This document shows, one piece after another, positions 44,329-55,230 of a stretch of DNA of 64,000 nt. Source of the DNA: Tupaia tana. Taxonomy: Eukaryota; Chordata; Mammalia; Scandentia; Tupaiidae. Made by a program: the position numbers and the translations under genes. Positions within the stretch are counted from its first letter, which is position 1. Each line of letters opens with the position of its first letter. The notes beneath the pieces are model-generated. The model did not search any database. It worked only from the letters and a program-made list of their open reading frames with translations, and was not told the DNA's origin. The DNA is taken from the NCBI GenBank assembly GCA_026018925.1, contig JAKSZU010000002.1, positions 50,953,337 to 51,017,336 on the forward strand, given 5' to 3'.

Positions 44329-44625
44329 GGGACCAGCAGTTAGCGTAATGGCTATGTCGCTGGACTCCCATATAGTTGACCACAGTTTGAGTCCTGGACC
44401 TGGTGGCTTAAAACTCATGCTGGGCACGTGTGCGTGTGTGCCCAAGATCCTGAGAGGAGAATGGAGGAGGAGGGATTGTGGCAAGGCCATTCCCCCTGGG
44501 AAGTGATTTCTCGCTTTCTGTCTCTCTGTCTCTCTCTCTGTCTTTCTGGCGAGTGCACATGCCCTATAGCAAAAACCTCTCAAAAAAAAAAAAAAAAAAA
44601 GTGAAAAAAAAAATTAAAAAAAAGA
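44329..44625 (+). mobile_element. type A SINE with TSD
   Basis: Flanks GAATTAGAGTTGTTTATG and GAATTGTTTATG. The A tail is interrupted by GTG and contains two further A runs. Confidence 0.94.
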
Positions 44626-44807
44626 ATTGTTTATGAACTAACCCTCAAATTACAACAGGCCCATACCATTTCTCAGACAAATTCTATGAAACTTTTAAGG
44701 CACTTATAATTTTAGTGCCATTTGAGCTATTTCAGGACAAAGGAAAAGAATCAAAGGTAAACATTCTTTTTGTAAAGTCAATGTAGCATTGATATTAAGA
44801 CCTAGTG

Positions 44808-45160
44808 CTATAATTTGGAGTTTCTCCAAATTTCATGTGTTCCGACTTGATTGTATTGGACAGGTGTTAAATGAAAACTTAATTCCTTCATTGTAATCCA
44901 GGTGGGGTCCTTGGGTGTGATAAGGTCATTAGGACAGAACCAGGGAGTTCTGATGGGATTATAAACAAGGGGGATGAGACCAGAAGAGAAAAACTCATAG
45001 ATAAAGACCATGCTCTAAAGGTTCTTCTACCAATTTGTGATGGTTTTGGACCTTCTAGTCACCAGAAGCATAAGTTTGCAAATAAACCTGTATTTTCTTT
45101 AAAAATCACTTGGTCTAAGATATTTCTGATAGCAATGCTTAAACAGACTAAGATATTCAA
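44808..45160 (+). mobile_element. MLT1-type MaLR LTR
   Basis: 'ttggagtttctccaaatttc', 'ggtggggtccttgggtgtga', 'taaggtcattaggacagaac', 'caaataaacctgtattttct' and 'gcttaaacagactaagata' follow the LTR end to end. It interrupts the L1 ORF2 remnant. Confidence 0.8.
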
Positions 45161-45489
45161 CAAAAGTGGCAAGAAAAATTAATAATAGACCACTGTCTTC
45201 TGTGAATATTCATGTAAAAATCCAGAATAAAAGAAATAGTTTCATTAAAGTTAGAAAATAGATAAAAGTCTGTACTGTCATCATTGTTATTTAACAATGT
45301 ATCACAAAAACACAAACCAACATAATTAAACAAGTGAAAAAAAGTATAAAAAGTTGAAAATAGAAGACACAATTGTCATTTTTTTATTGACAGTACTTTT
45401 ACCTGAGAAATCCAGGAAAATCAACTAAAATTCTGATAAATAATAAGAAAATTTATTTAAAAGACTTGGTATAGAAATTAATAGTTTAG

Positions 45490-45753
45490 GGAACCAGCAG
45501 TTAGCATGCATAATGGCTATGTCGCTGGACTCCCACGTAGTCGACCGTGGTTCACGTCCCGGACCCGGTGGCTTAAAACTCACGCCGGGCGCGTGTGTGT
45601 GCGTGCCCAAGATCCCGAGAGGAGAATGGAGGAGAAGGGATTGTGGCGTGACCATCCCCTCTGGGGGGTGATTTCTCGCTTTCTGTCTCTCTGTCTCTGT
45701 CTGTCTGGTGAGCGCACATGCCCTATAGCGAAAACCTCTCAAAAAAAAAAAAG
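45490..45753 (+). mobile_element. young type A SINE with perfect TSD
   Basis: Flanked by AGAAATTAATAGTTTA on both sides. CpG-rich. The B-box region reads GGTTCACGTCC. The A-box region carries an extra GCAT ('ttagcatgcataatgg'). Confidence 0.96.
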
Positions 45754-45866
45754 AAATTAATAGTTTAATTATATGAAACAATAACCAGTTAGAATGTGAT
45801 GAAAGACTTCATGTATAATAGAAAGAAAAAAATAAAAAGTCTAGAACAAATTTAGGAAGAAATGTG

Positions 45867-46075
45867 GTCAGCTGCAGTGATATAGTGGTGATGAAATGCT
45901 TGGTGATGCTGAGGCCACATGGGAAAGTCCTAGGTTCACTTGCTGAGGCCTCCCTGTACACACTAGGTGTGCACATATGTGACTGTCATACTGAGCCAAG
46001 GAATTGAGGTATGAAGACTCTATTGGGAGTACTGTCACCCTTCTATGTGAAGAAATAAATTTTTAAAAAAATTTA
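45867..46075 (+). mobile_element. type C SINE
   Basis: 'tcagctgcagtgatatagtg', 'gaggccacatgggaaagtcc', 'ctaggttcacttgctgaggc' and a GAAATAAATT end. It resembles the copies at 49758 and 57440, which share 'gggaaagtt/cc' after the B-box position. Confidence 0.78.
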
Positions 46076-46168
46076 AAGGAAATTGTTCAACTAAGTATTG
46101 TAAAATAATGGAAGGACATACGATGTTCTTGGATAGGAATCTTCAATGTTGTAAAGATGTCAATTCTT

Positions 46169-46322
46169 GGGGCCAGTAGGTGGCATGGTGGCTAACTCCC
46201 ACATGGCCAACTGCAGTTCAAGTCCTGGACTGGACTCGGTGGCTTTCTCTCTCTCTCTCTCTCTCTCTCCAAATTTAAATAAATAAATAAATAAAGTTAA
46301 ATAAAATAATTATTAAAAGAAA
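46169..46322 (+). mobile_element. type B SINE with TSD
   Basis: Flanks GATGTCAATTCT and GATGTCGATTCT. (CT)n at 46247-46268; tail AAATAAATAAATAAATAAAG. Confidence 0.94.
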
Positions 46323-46413
46323 GAGATGTCGATTCTCCCTAAGTTAATCTACAAATGTGAAATAATGACAATAAACTACTATCAGAATATATTTTTAGAA
46401 TTAGATAGACTAC

Positions 46414-46660
46414 TGGAACCAGCAGATGGCGTAATGGTTATGTGGCTGGACTCATACATAATCACCTGTGTTTCAAGTCCCTGATCCAGTAGCTTGAAAC
46501 TTAAACTGGGCATATGTGCATGCGTGCCCAAGAGCCTGATAGGAGAATGGTGGAGAAGGGATCGTGGCGTGGCCATCCCCCTCAGAGTGTGATTTCTCGC
46601 TTTCTATATCTCTGTCTCTCTGGCAAGCAAACACACCCTATAGTTTAAAAAAAATAATAA
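46414..46660 (+). mobile_element. type A SINE with TSD
   Basis: Head GGAACCAGCAGATGGCGTAATGG. Flanks ATTAGATAGACTACT and ATCAGACAGACTACT. The GCAAAAACCTC end is degraded. Confidence 0.94.
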
Positions 46661-46744
46661 TCAGACAGACTACTTATGAAGATTGTCAAAAGAAATAATT
46701 ACCTGAAAAAGAATGGATTGATAGATAGTTAGAAGGGGCTCTAT

Positions 46745-47610
46745 TTGTTATTCATAACTCCATAACAATGACCACAAATGTAGCGGTTTAAAGTGTTATC
46801 TATTATTAGCTCACAGTTCTGTGACAAGTCCTGGCACAGGAAGGCAGAGTTCTCAGCTCAGGGTCTTGTGAGACTGCACTCAGTGTTCACCAGGCAGTAT
46901 TTGCAAACTTTGGCAGTGACAGGATGGAAAGAACAGATTTTGGAGGTGCCACAGCCATGCAATGTGCAGGGAAATAACTGGTTAAGAATCTGGATTGCAG
47001 CACTCTGGATCCACCAACTCAGATCTGCACTTCCCCAGCTGCTCCCAGACAGCTTGGTAGGGATTCTTTTTCTTTTCTTTTCTTTTCTTTTCTTTTCTTT
47101 TCTTTTCTTTTCTTTTCTTTTCTTTTCTTTTCTTTTCTTTTCTTTTTTTTTTAGAGGTTTTTGCTATAGAGCGCGTGCGCTTGCCATACAGACAGAGACA
47201 GAGAGACAGAAAGCAAGAAATCACCCCCCAGGGGGGATGGTCACGCCACAATCCCTTCTCCTCCATTCTCCTCTCGAGATCTTGGCACGCATGTACACAC
47301 GCGCCCGGCGTGAGTTTAAGCCACCGGGTCCGGGACACAAATCGCGATCGACTACGTGGGAGTTCAGCGACATAGCCATTAAGCTTGGTAGGGATTCTTA
47401 AGCACACCTATTGCTGGGAGAGGTGGGACTCTTCTGACTGGTGATATTGGTTCTAGGCCTCCCATTGACCTTGTCAAAACCTTTTTCCTTCCTTTCCTCC
47501 TCTTCCCTGGGGTTAGACCTTTACCACAATCCGAAAGCTCTCCCTGGCATCTCTGGCTCCTTCTCCAGCTTTCCTCATAGGTGAGTTTCCCAATAAGCCA
47601 CCTGCACATC
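46745..47610 (-). mobile_element. MLT1-type LTR or related repeat, antisense
   Basis: 'ccataacaatgaccacaaat', 'gtagcggtttaaag' and 'tattattagctcacagttct' are the usual antisense start of MLT1-type LTRs. The right half after the SINE is assigned by position only. Confidence 0.55.
47069..47381 (-). mobile_element. young type A SINE with perfect 18-bp TSD
   Basis: Flanked by AGCTTGGTAGGGATTCTT at 47051-47068 and 47382-47399. The A tail has become a (TTTTC)n array of about 15 units (47069-47144). CpGs are well kept. Confidence 0.97.
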
Positions 47611-47914
47611 TTGAGGTTTGCTCTTCAGAGGATGCAAATAACACAAGGGCATAATTTTTGTTTCCAAAATTTTAAAATATCCATTATTTCTTTTTTGAGT
47701 GGTCAACACATGCACAATGTGTAAAACTCAAACAGCACAAAACCTTAAAAGTGGCTATATTGTCAAAGCAAAGTTCTCTCTGTTTCTTGTCCTCCAGCCA
47801 CCTGATTGCCTCCTAAATGATTATTTCTCTCTCAGAAGTCAATCTCTATTCTACCCTTCCATATATTTATAGTTAGAGCAACTTGGACTTTCCTGTTTTT
47901 GGAAACTAAATACT

Positions 47915-48190
47915 TTCTTTAATCATATATTCATTCATTCATCCAACTAACCAGTGTTTATTAAATACTATACACACTGAACTAAGGGCTGAGGACACAG
48001 AGGTTAGCAAGGCAGACATGAGTCCCAGATTCACGCACCTAATAATGGTCTGCCAAGCAGGCAGATGCAGATCAATGAGCAGACAGCATAGAATTTCAAA
48101 CTCTAGTAAACACTTTAGAGAAAAAGTCATGATGCATCTGACACCAATCTGGAAGGATTGGGGGAGGCTTCTCCCAGAAAGTGAGATATT
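47915..48190 (-). mobile_element. L2 3' end, antisense
   Basis: 'attcattcattcatccaact', 'agtgtttattaaatactata', 'agggctgaggacacagaggt' and, farther on, 'gggggaggcttctcccagaa' are the reverse complement of the L2 3' end and the 'ggccttccctga' segment. 47640-47900 may be more ancient LINE. Confidence 0.6.
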
Positions 48191-48295
48191 AGAACTAGAT
48201 GCTCATTGAGACAACAAGAAGAGTACAGAAGAATTGAAAGAACAAACTAAAATCACCTGTAATTCTAGAACCCAAAGATAACCCATTTAGCAATT

Positions 48296-48545
48296 TTCTT
48301 TTTAATTGCCAGGTATATGTATACTTGCCAGTGACAGAGAAAGAGAGTAAGGAGAAAGCACAGCCCAGTGGGGTGTGGTCACGCTGTAATTCCTTCTCCT
48401 CCATTTCTTCATCTTGTCAGGATTCGGGGTATGCTTGCACAAGTACCCAGTGTGTGTGCTTTTTATGTTACAAGGTCCAGATTCAGACTGCTGTCGGTCA
48501 TGTGGGGTCTGGCTCCCTTAACTGCTAGGGTATGGGACCAGACCT
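48296..48545 (-). mobile_element. type C SINE
   Basis: 'gacagagaaagagagtaagg', 'cttctcctccatttcttcat' and an antisense head with 'catgtggggtctggctccct'. Diverged from type A throughout. Confidence 0.72.
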
Positions 48546-48606
48546 GCTTTGTCTTTTTGTAATGTGATTGTCTAACACAGCACTGTCCAATAGAAATGTG
48601 ATGTGA

Positions 48607-48865
48607 TGAGCCAGCTTCATTGTGGTTAAGAGAGTCAGATCCCACATCACTGGCTACAATTAAAATCCTGGTCCCAGCAACTAGAAAAACATATCAGGTA
48701 CAGGTGCATGCATGCCCAGAATCCTGACAGGTTGGAGAAATGAAGGAAAAGGGTTGTGGCATGCCCATGCCCCATTGGGGGGTGCTTTTTCCCTTTCCCT
48801 CTGTCTGTCTTTGGCAAGCTGATGCACCCTCTGGCAATTAAAAATATAATTTTCTTAAAGAAATA
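48607..48865 (+). mobile_element. type C SINE with probable TSD
   Basis: Head 'gagccagcttcattgtggtt', 'aagagagtcagatccc', middle 'agaatcctgacaggttggag', end 'caccctctggcaatt'. Flanks AATAGAAATGTGATGTGATGAG and AAATAGGATGTGAG. Closest relative here is 61831-62085. Confidence 0.78.
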
Positions 48866-49130
48866 GGATGTGAGCCACATGTGTAATTTCATATTTGTAA
48901 GGCTCTTGAGACATTTTATAAAATTACTTTCAGAAGTACTGTACTCATTTGCATTGCTGGCAGTTCTGAGAGTGTACGTGACACTGTGACACTGGCAACA
49001 ATGACCAGTGTAATTTCTTCTAAATTTGTTAATTTGATTTGCCAAATTTGGCATTTCCTCTTCTTCACAAACACGTCTTTGAATTCTAGAAAGGCTGGAC
49101 ATTCCTTGTCTCTTTCTTCATTAGAGAATT
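48866..49130 (-). mobile_element. antisense L1 3'-region fragment
   Basis: 'agtactgtactcatttgcat', 'gctggcagttctgagagtgt' and 'tgacactggcaacaatgacc' follow the common antisense L1 text 'accaatttacactcccaccagcagtg'. Confidence 0.55.
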
Positions 49131-49376
49131 CATTTCTAGTTTTAAATGACTAATTTTCTTCTTTTAGAAATGATTAAATGGTGCCTCTTGCATCAAATAG
49201 GGTAAAAGTAGGCCTATTACTTGGGTTTATTATGTTTATAAGCCAACCTGGCTTGACTTCAAATCCCATCAATGATTGTTGATCTTTCCTGACTAGAGAC
49301 ATTGTGCTGGGTATTAGAGGAAATTGGTACAGGGAGGGAGGATGCTCTCAGGAAGCTTAAGAATCTGGAAGAGATG

Positions 49377-49498
49377 GGGCCGGCAGGTGGCATAGTGGTT
49401 AAGACAGCTGGACTCCCACATGGCTGACCATGGTTTGAGTCCTGGACTTGGCAGCTTGCTTTCTCACTTTTCTTCTCTCTCTCTGGTCAACTTCAAAA

Positions 49499-49537
<39 letters not shown>

Positions 49538-49595
49538 AATAAGGACAATGAATAAAAGTAAATAAATTATTCTTTTTAAAAAAATATGAAAGAAG
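49377..49595 (+). mobile_element. type B SINE with (TAAA)n tail
   Basis: Head GGGGCCGGCAGGTGGCATAGTGG. The tail is about ten TAAA/AAAT units (49497-49540). Flanks AAGAATCTGGAAGAGA and AAGAATCTGAAAGAGA are the target duplication. Confidence 0.95.
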
Positions 49596-49757
49596 AATCT
49601 GAAAGAGAAAGGCAGGTATGTGCACAGCCATCTGGTGAGACTGTGCACACAGGATGCTATGCAGCTTCTACCAGTCCAGGAAACACAGAGTGTGGTGGGG
49701 AACTTGTTCTGGGGACCAGGCCTCACAAACTGAGGTTAAATGAGGAGTAACGATCTC

Positions 49758-49985
49758 ATGGGGACTGGTCAGTGGAGCTGCTGTAAAACATGGCCCTCTA
49801 CGAGGTTGACCCACGTGGGAAAGTTCCAGGTTCTCATCCAGAGGCCTTCCTGAGTATGTGGGGCATGTGTGTGTATGATCCAAGCTGGCTGAGGCTGTGG
49901 GGGGGTTTTAGAGTCAAGACCCTGTTAGGGGTGCTGTCTCTGTCTCTCTTGCTGATTGAATCAATTAATTAATTAACATAAAATT
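49758..49985 (+). mobile_element. type C SINE
   Basis: 'ctggtcagtggagctgctgt', 'cacgtgggaaagttccagg', 'aagaccctgttaggggtgct' and a CTGTCTCTGTCTCTC tract. Pairs with 45867 and 57440. Confidence 0.78.
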
Positions 49986-50227
49986 AAAAGCCCAGGGTTG
50001 AAAGTGAGGTGACCTCAGTTCCCTGTGGGTATGTGCAGAGACCACAAGAGCTGGCCCAGTGGCCAGGTAGGGCTGGATATCACCCAGCTAGACAGGAGGG
50101 ACGATCTCTCCTGGAGCCGGTCTTGCTTTCCAGAAACACACCCAGTGAGTCCAGGGGCGTGAAACCGCGCACCAAAGGCCCATTCTGCCACAGCCACGGC
50201 TCTGTCCTCTTCCTGATAGAACGACAT

Positions 50228-50540
50228 CTCTACCAGGTCTCCTCCACCTTTCCATCTCACCTTCACCCCCTCCACCACTCCTTTCAGCTCCACCCCTCCA
50301 TCTGCACCACTTTACCTCCACCCTCCCACCTCTACCCATTTCACCTTTACCGCCTCCATCTCCATACCCTTTCACCCCTACCCCTTTCACTCAACCCTCT
50401 CCATGTCCACCATACCTGTCACCCCCCCATCTCCTTTGCCCTCTCCACCTCCACTCCTTCACTACCACCTCTACCCCTTCCATCTCTGCCTCTCCAGACT
50501 CCACCTTCACCTCTTCACCTCCACCTATCCCAGACTCTTG
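50228..50540. repeat. G-poor CCTCCACC-type pyrimidine tract
   Basis: About 310 bp almost without G on the plus strand, built of irregular CCTCCACC, CATCTCC and CTTCACC words. It is an imperfect minisatellite. The 188-codon open frame across it (50009-50575) is proline/leucine/histidine/serine-rich low complexity, not a gene. Confidence 0.85.
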
Positions 50541-50749
50541 CCCTTTGGAGGAACATCAATGTGGCCCCCTTTTGAGCAGACCAACCACCGGCCACCTCCA
50601 ATTCAGGAACATTTACTGTAATCCTCGGTACATCCTGTATCTGCTTTTCCAGAAGCCAAAGAAACAAGCACTGAGCCCTAACGTACAAGTCTGTGGGAAG
50701 GAAGAAAGGCCAGGCATCTAATTAGGTGTGTAGTACGGGAGAAGCGCCT

Positions 50750-50935
50750 TGGGACCAGCAGATGGTGTGGTGATTAAGGTGCTGGACACTCCCACATGGC
50801 CAACCATGGTTCGAGTCCTAGACCTGGTGGCTTGCCTTCTCACTTTCCCTCTTTCTCTCTCTCTCTGGTCAAATTAAAATAAAATAAATGAATAAATAAA
50901 ATTAAATAAATAATTTAAAAATTAAAAAAAAAAAG
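50750..50935 (+). mobile_element. type B SINE
   Basis: Head GGGACCAGCAGATGGTGTGG. Perfect B box GGTTCGAGTCC near 50808. Tail of AATAAATAAAATTAAATAAA. Confidence 0.95.
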
Positions 50936-51369
50936 CCTCCTCCCAGTGCAGACAGGGAAGCCCATTCTCAGGTGTCCTTTTCAGAACCCAGGTTCTGGTA
51001 AGATTTAAAAGGCATTCTACTAATTCAAGCAGATTACACAAAACCCACCCAGCACTGGGTTCAATCTTTTTTGTCAAGGCAGTTTTTACAAATGCTAATA
51101 AACCACTCCATTTGGCTTCAGAGACAAGCACAATCCTCAGGCGTTTTGACACTTGCTAATGATTTAAACCCCCTTTGGCTCAATAAACCTAAGGGCCAGA
51201 CTGGCAGATTAGAAACCCATTGGGCTGTCAGCAAGCTGGGCTAGCGCTTAACCTGCCTCCCCTCCTCCGATGCAAGGTGAGTGGGGTAGGAGCAGGGAGG
51301 GATGGTGGTAACCCTTTTCTCATCTCCTGGCTTCCCTTTGCCTCTGTGTAGGAGGGGCAGGAGGAGTCA

Positions 51370-51404
<35 letters not shown>

Positions 51405-52485
51405 CATCGCTGCCTATGACCATTCTATGTCTTGCAGAATAGGCTTTGTGAGGGGGTGGTGGAAGGATAAGGGACATTGATGCGGGATACTTCACTTGCA
51501 AAATATTCATCCCCAAATCTGTGGGGGTGTGTTGGCAGGGAGGGGAGGCAAGATAATACAGGGAGGAGAAAGACATCAGCATGATGGCTTTTTAAAAAAA
51601 TATGACAATTTGCAAAGACTTTATTTTCTGTTTATCATGAATGACACTCCTCCTTGCCGTTTACGGAGCTAGTCTGCAAGAGGCTTCAGCACAATCCGAA
51701 ATAATCTCATAGAGGAGAGGCCCAGACCAGATCTTCTGACTTTGGCTAGTTCCGAGTGAAGTTTCTTTTGTCATTTGCTCCCCGCTATGGGTTGGAGCTC
51801 ATTCTAATTATGTGGCCTCTATTCTCTGTGTGGAGAAGAGGGAAGTTGAGTGGAGAGAATATGAAATTTCAGGAAACTCAAAGATAGCGAAAGAAACCGG
51901 TTTCACAGGCTGCCCTCCAGGGTGTGCAGTCCAGGAATGGTGCGAGGAGACTGCCACCTATGGGCCAGGTTCCAGGGAAGCCCGCACGTGGGGCTCCGTC
52001 TGCCAGATGCAGTCTTCGCGAGAAACAAGCCTTTACGGAACAGTTGTCGCCGCACCCTCTGCGTGCAGACAGAAACACGCTCAACTCATTCATGACGAAT
52101 GAGCATTGTCCTGCTTTAAAGAATAGTTTATTTCACAAGAGGACAAGCTCGTGAGCTAAATTCTGTATTCAAAGAAAATCATGCAGCAGACACCGCTGGA
52201 CCCATCATCAATGAAACAGATGTTCCCATCATTTGACTGCTAGGGGCCACAGCGGATCCACTCCTGCACAACACTTGAAATTGTATGCCTGCTTAGTAAA
52301 AGTGAGTTGGCAAAAGGAATCAGAGACAAATGTGGGCTTGCTGTGCCATACCAGTAGAAAAGAGAGAGGCTAAATAATAATTGGGGCAATACCAAACCCG
52401 TACAATGGGTGCTGGTGCAGGGAGGGAAACTGAGGTGGAATCAGGTACAAACGGGAAGATAAAATGGAGCATAATAAATCTAGAG
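50936..52485. other. low-copy sequence with a (CA)n tract
   Basis: A (CA)n of about 15 units is at 51370-51401. The rest has no recognised repeat and could include conserved non-coding DNA. Frames at 51812-52102 and on the opposite strand overlap without any domain. Confidence 0.4.
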
Positions 52486-52487
52486 TG

Positions 52488-52665
52488 CAGGGCCAGCAGG
52501 CGGCATGGTGGTTGAGGTGTTGAGGTACTGGACTCCCACATGGCTGACTGTGGTTTGAGTCCCAGACCTGGCAGCTAGTTTTCTCACTTTCCCTCTCTCT
52601 CTAGTCAAATGAATACAAATGAATAAAAAAGTAAAATTCAGTAATGAAATAAATAAAACTAGAGT
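52488..52665 (+). mobile_element. type B SINE
   Basis: Head AGGGCCAGCAGGCGGCATGG. It contains a small GTTGAGGT duplication ('gttgaggtgttgaggtactgg'). A short CT tract and TAGTCAAATG end. Confidence 0.9.
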
Positions 52666-52669
52666 GGGA

Positions 52670-53210
52670 CAGTACATACAGTAATGGTAATGGGATAAGA
52701 ACTGAAAAATATAATTAAATAAATTCTCCCAAAGTGAAAAAAAAAAAAAAAGAAGAAAATTTATAGGATTTGAGTTTGAGAGCTGGGGTGGGGGTGGGGG
52801 GGTCTGTTGTATCACAGTGGTTCCATGGTATCAGACAGTCCTTTTGGTATTGGAGATCTATGTGTTGTGAATAGCAAATTCTATAATTTCCATCATCTTC
52901 CATTCTAAAATCAGATCTGCCACATGTTATCGACACAAAATTGGATTTTGAATGAGTAAGCAGCCCCAACTCCTGCTGCAGGGAAAGGAGTACTACAGGC
53001 ATTTGTGTGTGTGTTTGTATTCCTTTGGGTACGTAAGTTAGTGCACTTGTGTACATGTGTTTGCTTACAAATGCTTTTGCATATGTATATGTGTATGTAT
53101 GTGCTTGTATGGTATATGTGTACTTATGGAGGAACTGGGAAAGGATTACGGTGCTATTACTCTAAGCCAGAAGGGTTTGCCCAGCCTTGCAGTGCTTTGA
53201 AAGAAGCTAT
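52670..53210. other. low-copy; GT-rich in the middle
   Basis: 52995-53130 is an irregular TGTGTATG-rich stretch, probably a decayed dinucleotide repeat. No gene signal. Confidence 0.4.
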
Positions 53211-53215
53211 TTCTG

Positions 53216-53465
53216 GGACCAGCAGTTCGTGTAATGGCTATGTCGCTGGACTTCCATGTAGTCGACTGCAGTTCAAGTCCCAGACCCGGTGGCTTAAACT
53301 CATGCCAGGCGCTTTGTGCGTGCGTGCCTAAGACCCGGAGAGGACAAAGGAGGAGAAGGGATTGCCAGCATGGCCATCCCCCCAGGGGGTGATTTCTCAC
53401 TTTCTGTCTCTCTCTGTCTTTCTGGCATGCGCATGTGCCCTATAGCAAAAACCTCTTCAAAAAAA
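53216..53465 (+). mobile_element. type A SINE
   Basis: Head GGGACCAGCAGTTCGTGTAATGG at 53216. B-box region GTTCAAGTCCC. Flanks GAAGCTATTTCT and GAAGCAGCTAGTTCT may be a decayed target duplication. Confidence 0.92.
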
Positions 53466-53972
53466 GACAAAAAAGAAGCAGCTAGTTCTCGTCAGAGAAG
53501 CCAGAACCCCAGAATAAGCATAAGTATAGGCCTGAGTACTTCTCAGAGAGGCAGAGCTGGGTTCTACAGAACCAGTAGGTAAAATGGGGTGTCTTGTCTG
53601 GGGCTTCTGGTGAATGCCAAAAGAAACAAAGATTCTTTGTACGTAAGCACATAGTCTCATTAGTGACTCAGTTTCAAAAATACCCTCTTTTTATCTTTTA
53701 CATAGTATAATTTTAAGGGCCTTTCTACATGCTGTGGAATTAGTATGCCTGGAGTGAATAGGAGACACTTCTCTCTTTCCTGCATGGGTGTGAATCATAA
53801 ACAGGAAGATGTTGATATCTTTGATGCATTGGTAAATAATATGTATATTAGTTAATGTATTTTGCATTTTATGTAAATGACATCATATCTACATATCTAT
53901 TTGCATGCTTTTAGCTTATCACTATGTATTTTAGACTTTCCATCTATATGACATAGATCTAGTTCACTCATT

Positions 53973-54262
53973 GTTTTTTAATAATTTATTTATTTATTTA
54001 TTTTGAGAAGTTTTTGCTATAGGGCATGTGTGCTTGCCAGAAAGACGGAGAGAGACAGAGAGACAGAAAGTGAGAAGTACCCCCCCCCCCCCAAAGGGGA
54101 ATGGCCACACTGCAATCCCTTCTCCTCCATTCTCCTCTCGGGATCTTGGGCATGCACGCACACGCCTGGCATGAGTTTAAGCCACCAGGTTCGGGACTCA
54201 AACTGCGGTCTACTACATGAGAGTCCAGTGACATAGCCATTACACCAACTGCTGGTCCCTTA
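53973..54262 (-). mobile_element. type A SINE, left half of a compound insertion
   Basis: Tail at the left (TTTATTTATTTATTT); minus-strand head at 54262. The outer flanks CTAGTTCACTCATT (53959-53972 and 54402-54415) enclose this element and the type B that follows. Confidence 0.94.
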
Positions 54263-54401
54263 TTTTATTTTAAAATTTGACCAGAGAGAGAGAGAGAGAA
54301 AGGGAGGGAAAGTGAGAAAGCAAGGCGCTAGGTCCAGGACTTGAACCATGGTTTGCCATGTGGGAGCCCAGTGCTCTAACAACCATGCCACCTGCTGGCT
54401 C
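54263..54401 (-). mobile_element. type B SINE, right half of a compound insertion
   Basis: Reads from GGAGCCAGCAGGTGGCATGG at 54401 to the TGGTCAAATT end near 54280, then joins the type A head. Confidence 0.92.
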
Positions 54402-54729
54402 CTAGTTCACTCATTTTTAATGGCTATGCAGTGTTGCACCATTAAAAAAGAAAAAATCTATATTCTATTTATCCATTTTACTCCTGAAGTTCGGGTTTCT
54501 TGTTTCCACTTCTTAGCTATTACACAGGAAATAGATTAAAGGACATTCTTTTATTGCCTCGGGCCCACATGTCTCTTGGAAAGGTCTAGGTGTATAATGT
54601 TGGAATTGTTGGTCATAAGCGCATTAACTTTACCAGGTGTTGCAAATTGCTTCCTACAGTTATATATTTTATATTCTCACTAAGAGTAGATTGAGTTTTC
54701 TTTTCTCCATTCTCACTTTTTTTAAAAAA

Positions 54730-55065
54730 ATGAATAAACAATACAAACTTATTTCTCAAATGCTGGATGCTAGGAAACCTGAGATCACGATGGGGCAGAT
54801 TCAGTGTCTAGGGGGGCGCCCTTGGCGGGGGGTACTTCCTCCAAGCTGGAGCTTTGTGGCTGCATGCTCCAAAGGGGATGAGCACTATATCCCTTTCTCA
54901 CTCAGATTCATTCAGCTCCGTGGACCATGTGGGTGTCTCAGGCTTGTTTCCAAGCTTGGGGATTTTCTAAAGGATGTTCTTTTCTGAGGATAGTTGCTAG
55001 TTGTACTTTCTGTGGGGGTGAGTAGAGCCTCAGACTTCCTGTTCTGCCATCTTGCTGACATCACT
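54730..55065 (-). mobile_element. MLT1-like antisense fragment
   Basis: 'aacttatttctcaaatgctg', 'gatgctaggaaacctgagat' and 'ggcagattcagtgtctaggg' are antisense MLT1-type text. The right part is unassigned. It splits the antisense L1. Confidence 0.6.
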
Positions 55066-55230
55066 TCATCAATTTGGGTATTGTGAGTTTAAATAAAAAT
55101 GTGTAAATATGATCTACTTGTTTTAATTTACATCTCCTTGACTACCGATGAGGTTGAACACAGTTTCATGTGTCTATAGATCATTAAAAGTACTCTTTTG
55201 CTATTTCTTGTTCATGTCCTGTGGCTTTTT

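Larger units (their letters stand above)
42416..46740 (+). mobile_element. old L1 LINE remnant, ORF2
   Basis: ORF2 text appears in order with eight later insertions. 43640-43720: 'gggatatagctaaatcagta', 'ctcagaaagaaattcaaag'. 44660-44700: 'cagacaaattctatgaaact'. 45160-45230: 'atagaccactgtcttctgtg', 'aatattcatgtaaaaatcc'. 45250-45300: 'attaaagttagaaaatagat'. 46090-46170: 'gaaggacatacgatgttctt', 'ggataggaatcttcaatgtt'. 46326-46400: 'gattctccctaagttaatct'. These correspond to the reverse-transcriptase half of ORF2 and the region after it. The left third (42416-42750) is only probably L1. Divergence is high and nothing is open. Confidence 0.75.

Noticed and set aside
46793..47401. 202-codon open frame
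   Set aside because: Spans an LTR fragment and an antisense SINE, including its (TTTTC)n tail.
50009..50575. 188-codon open frame
   Set aside because: Low-complexity translation of a pyrimidine tract; no domain and no start or splice context.
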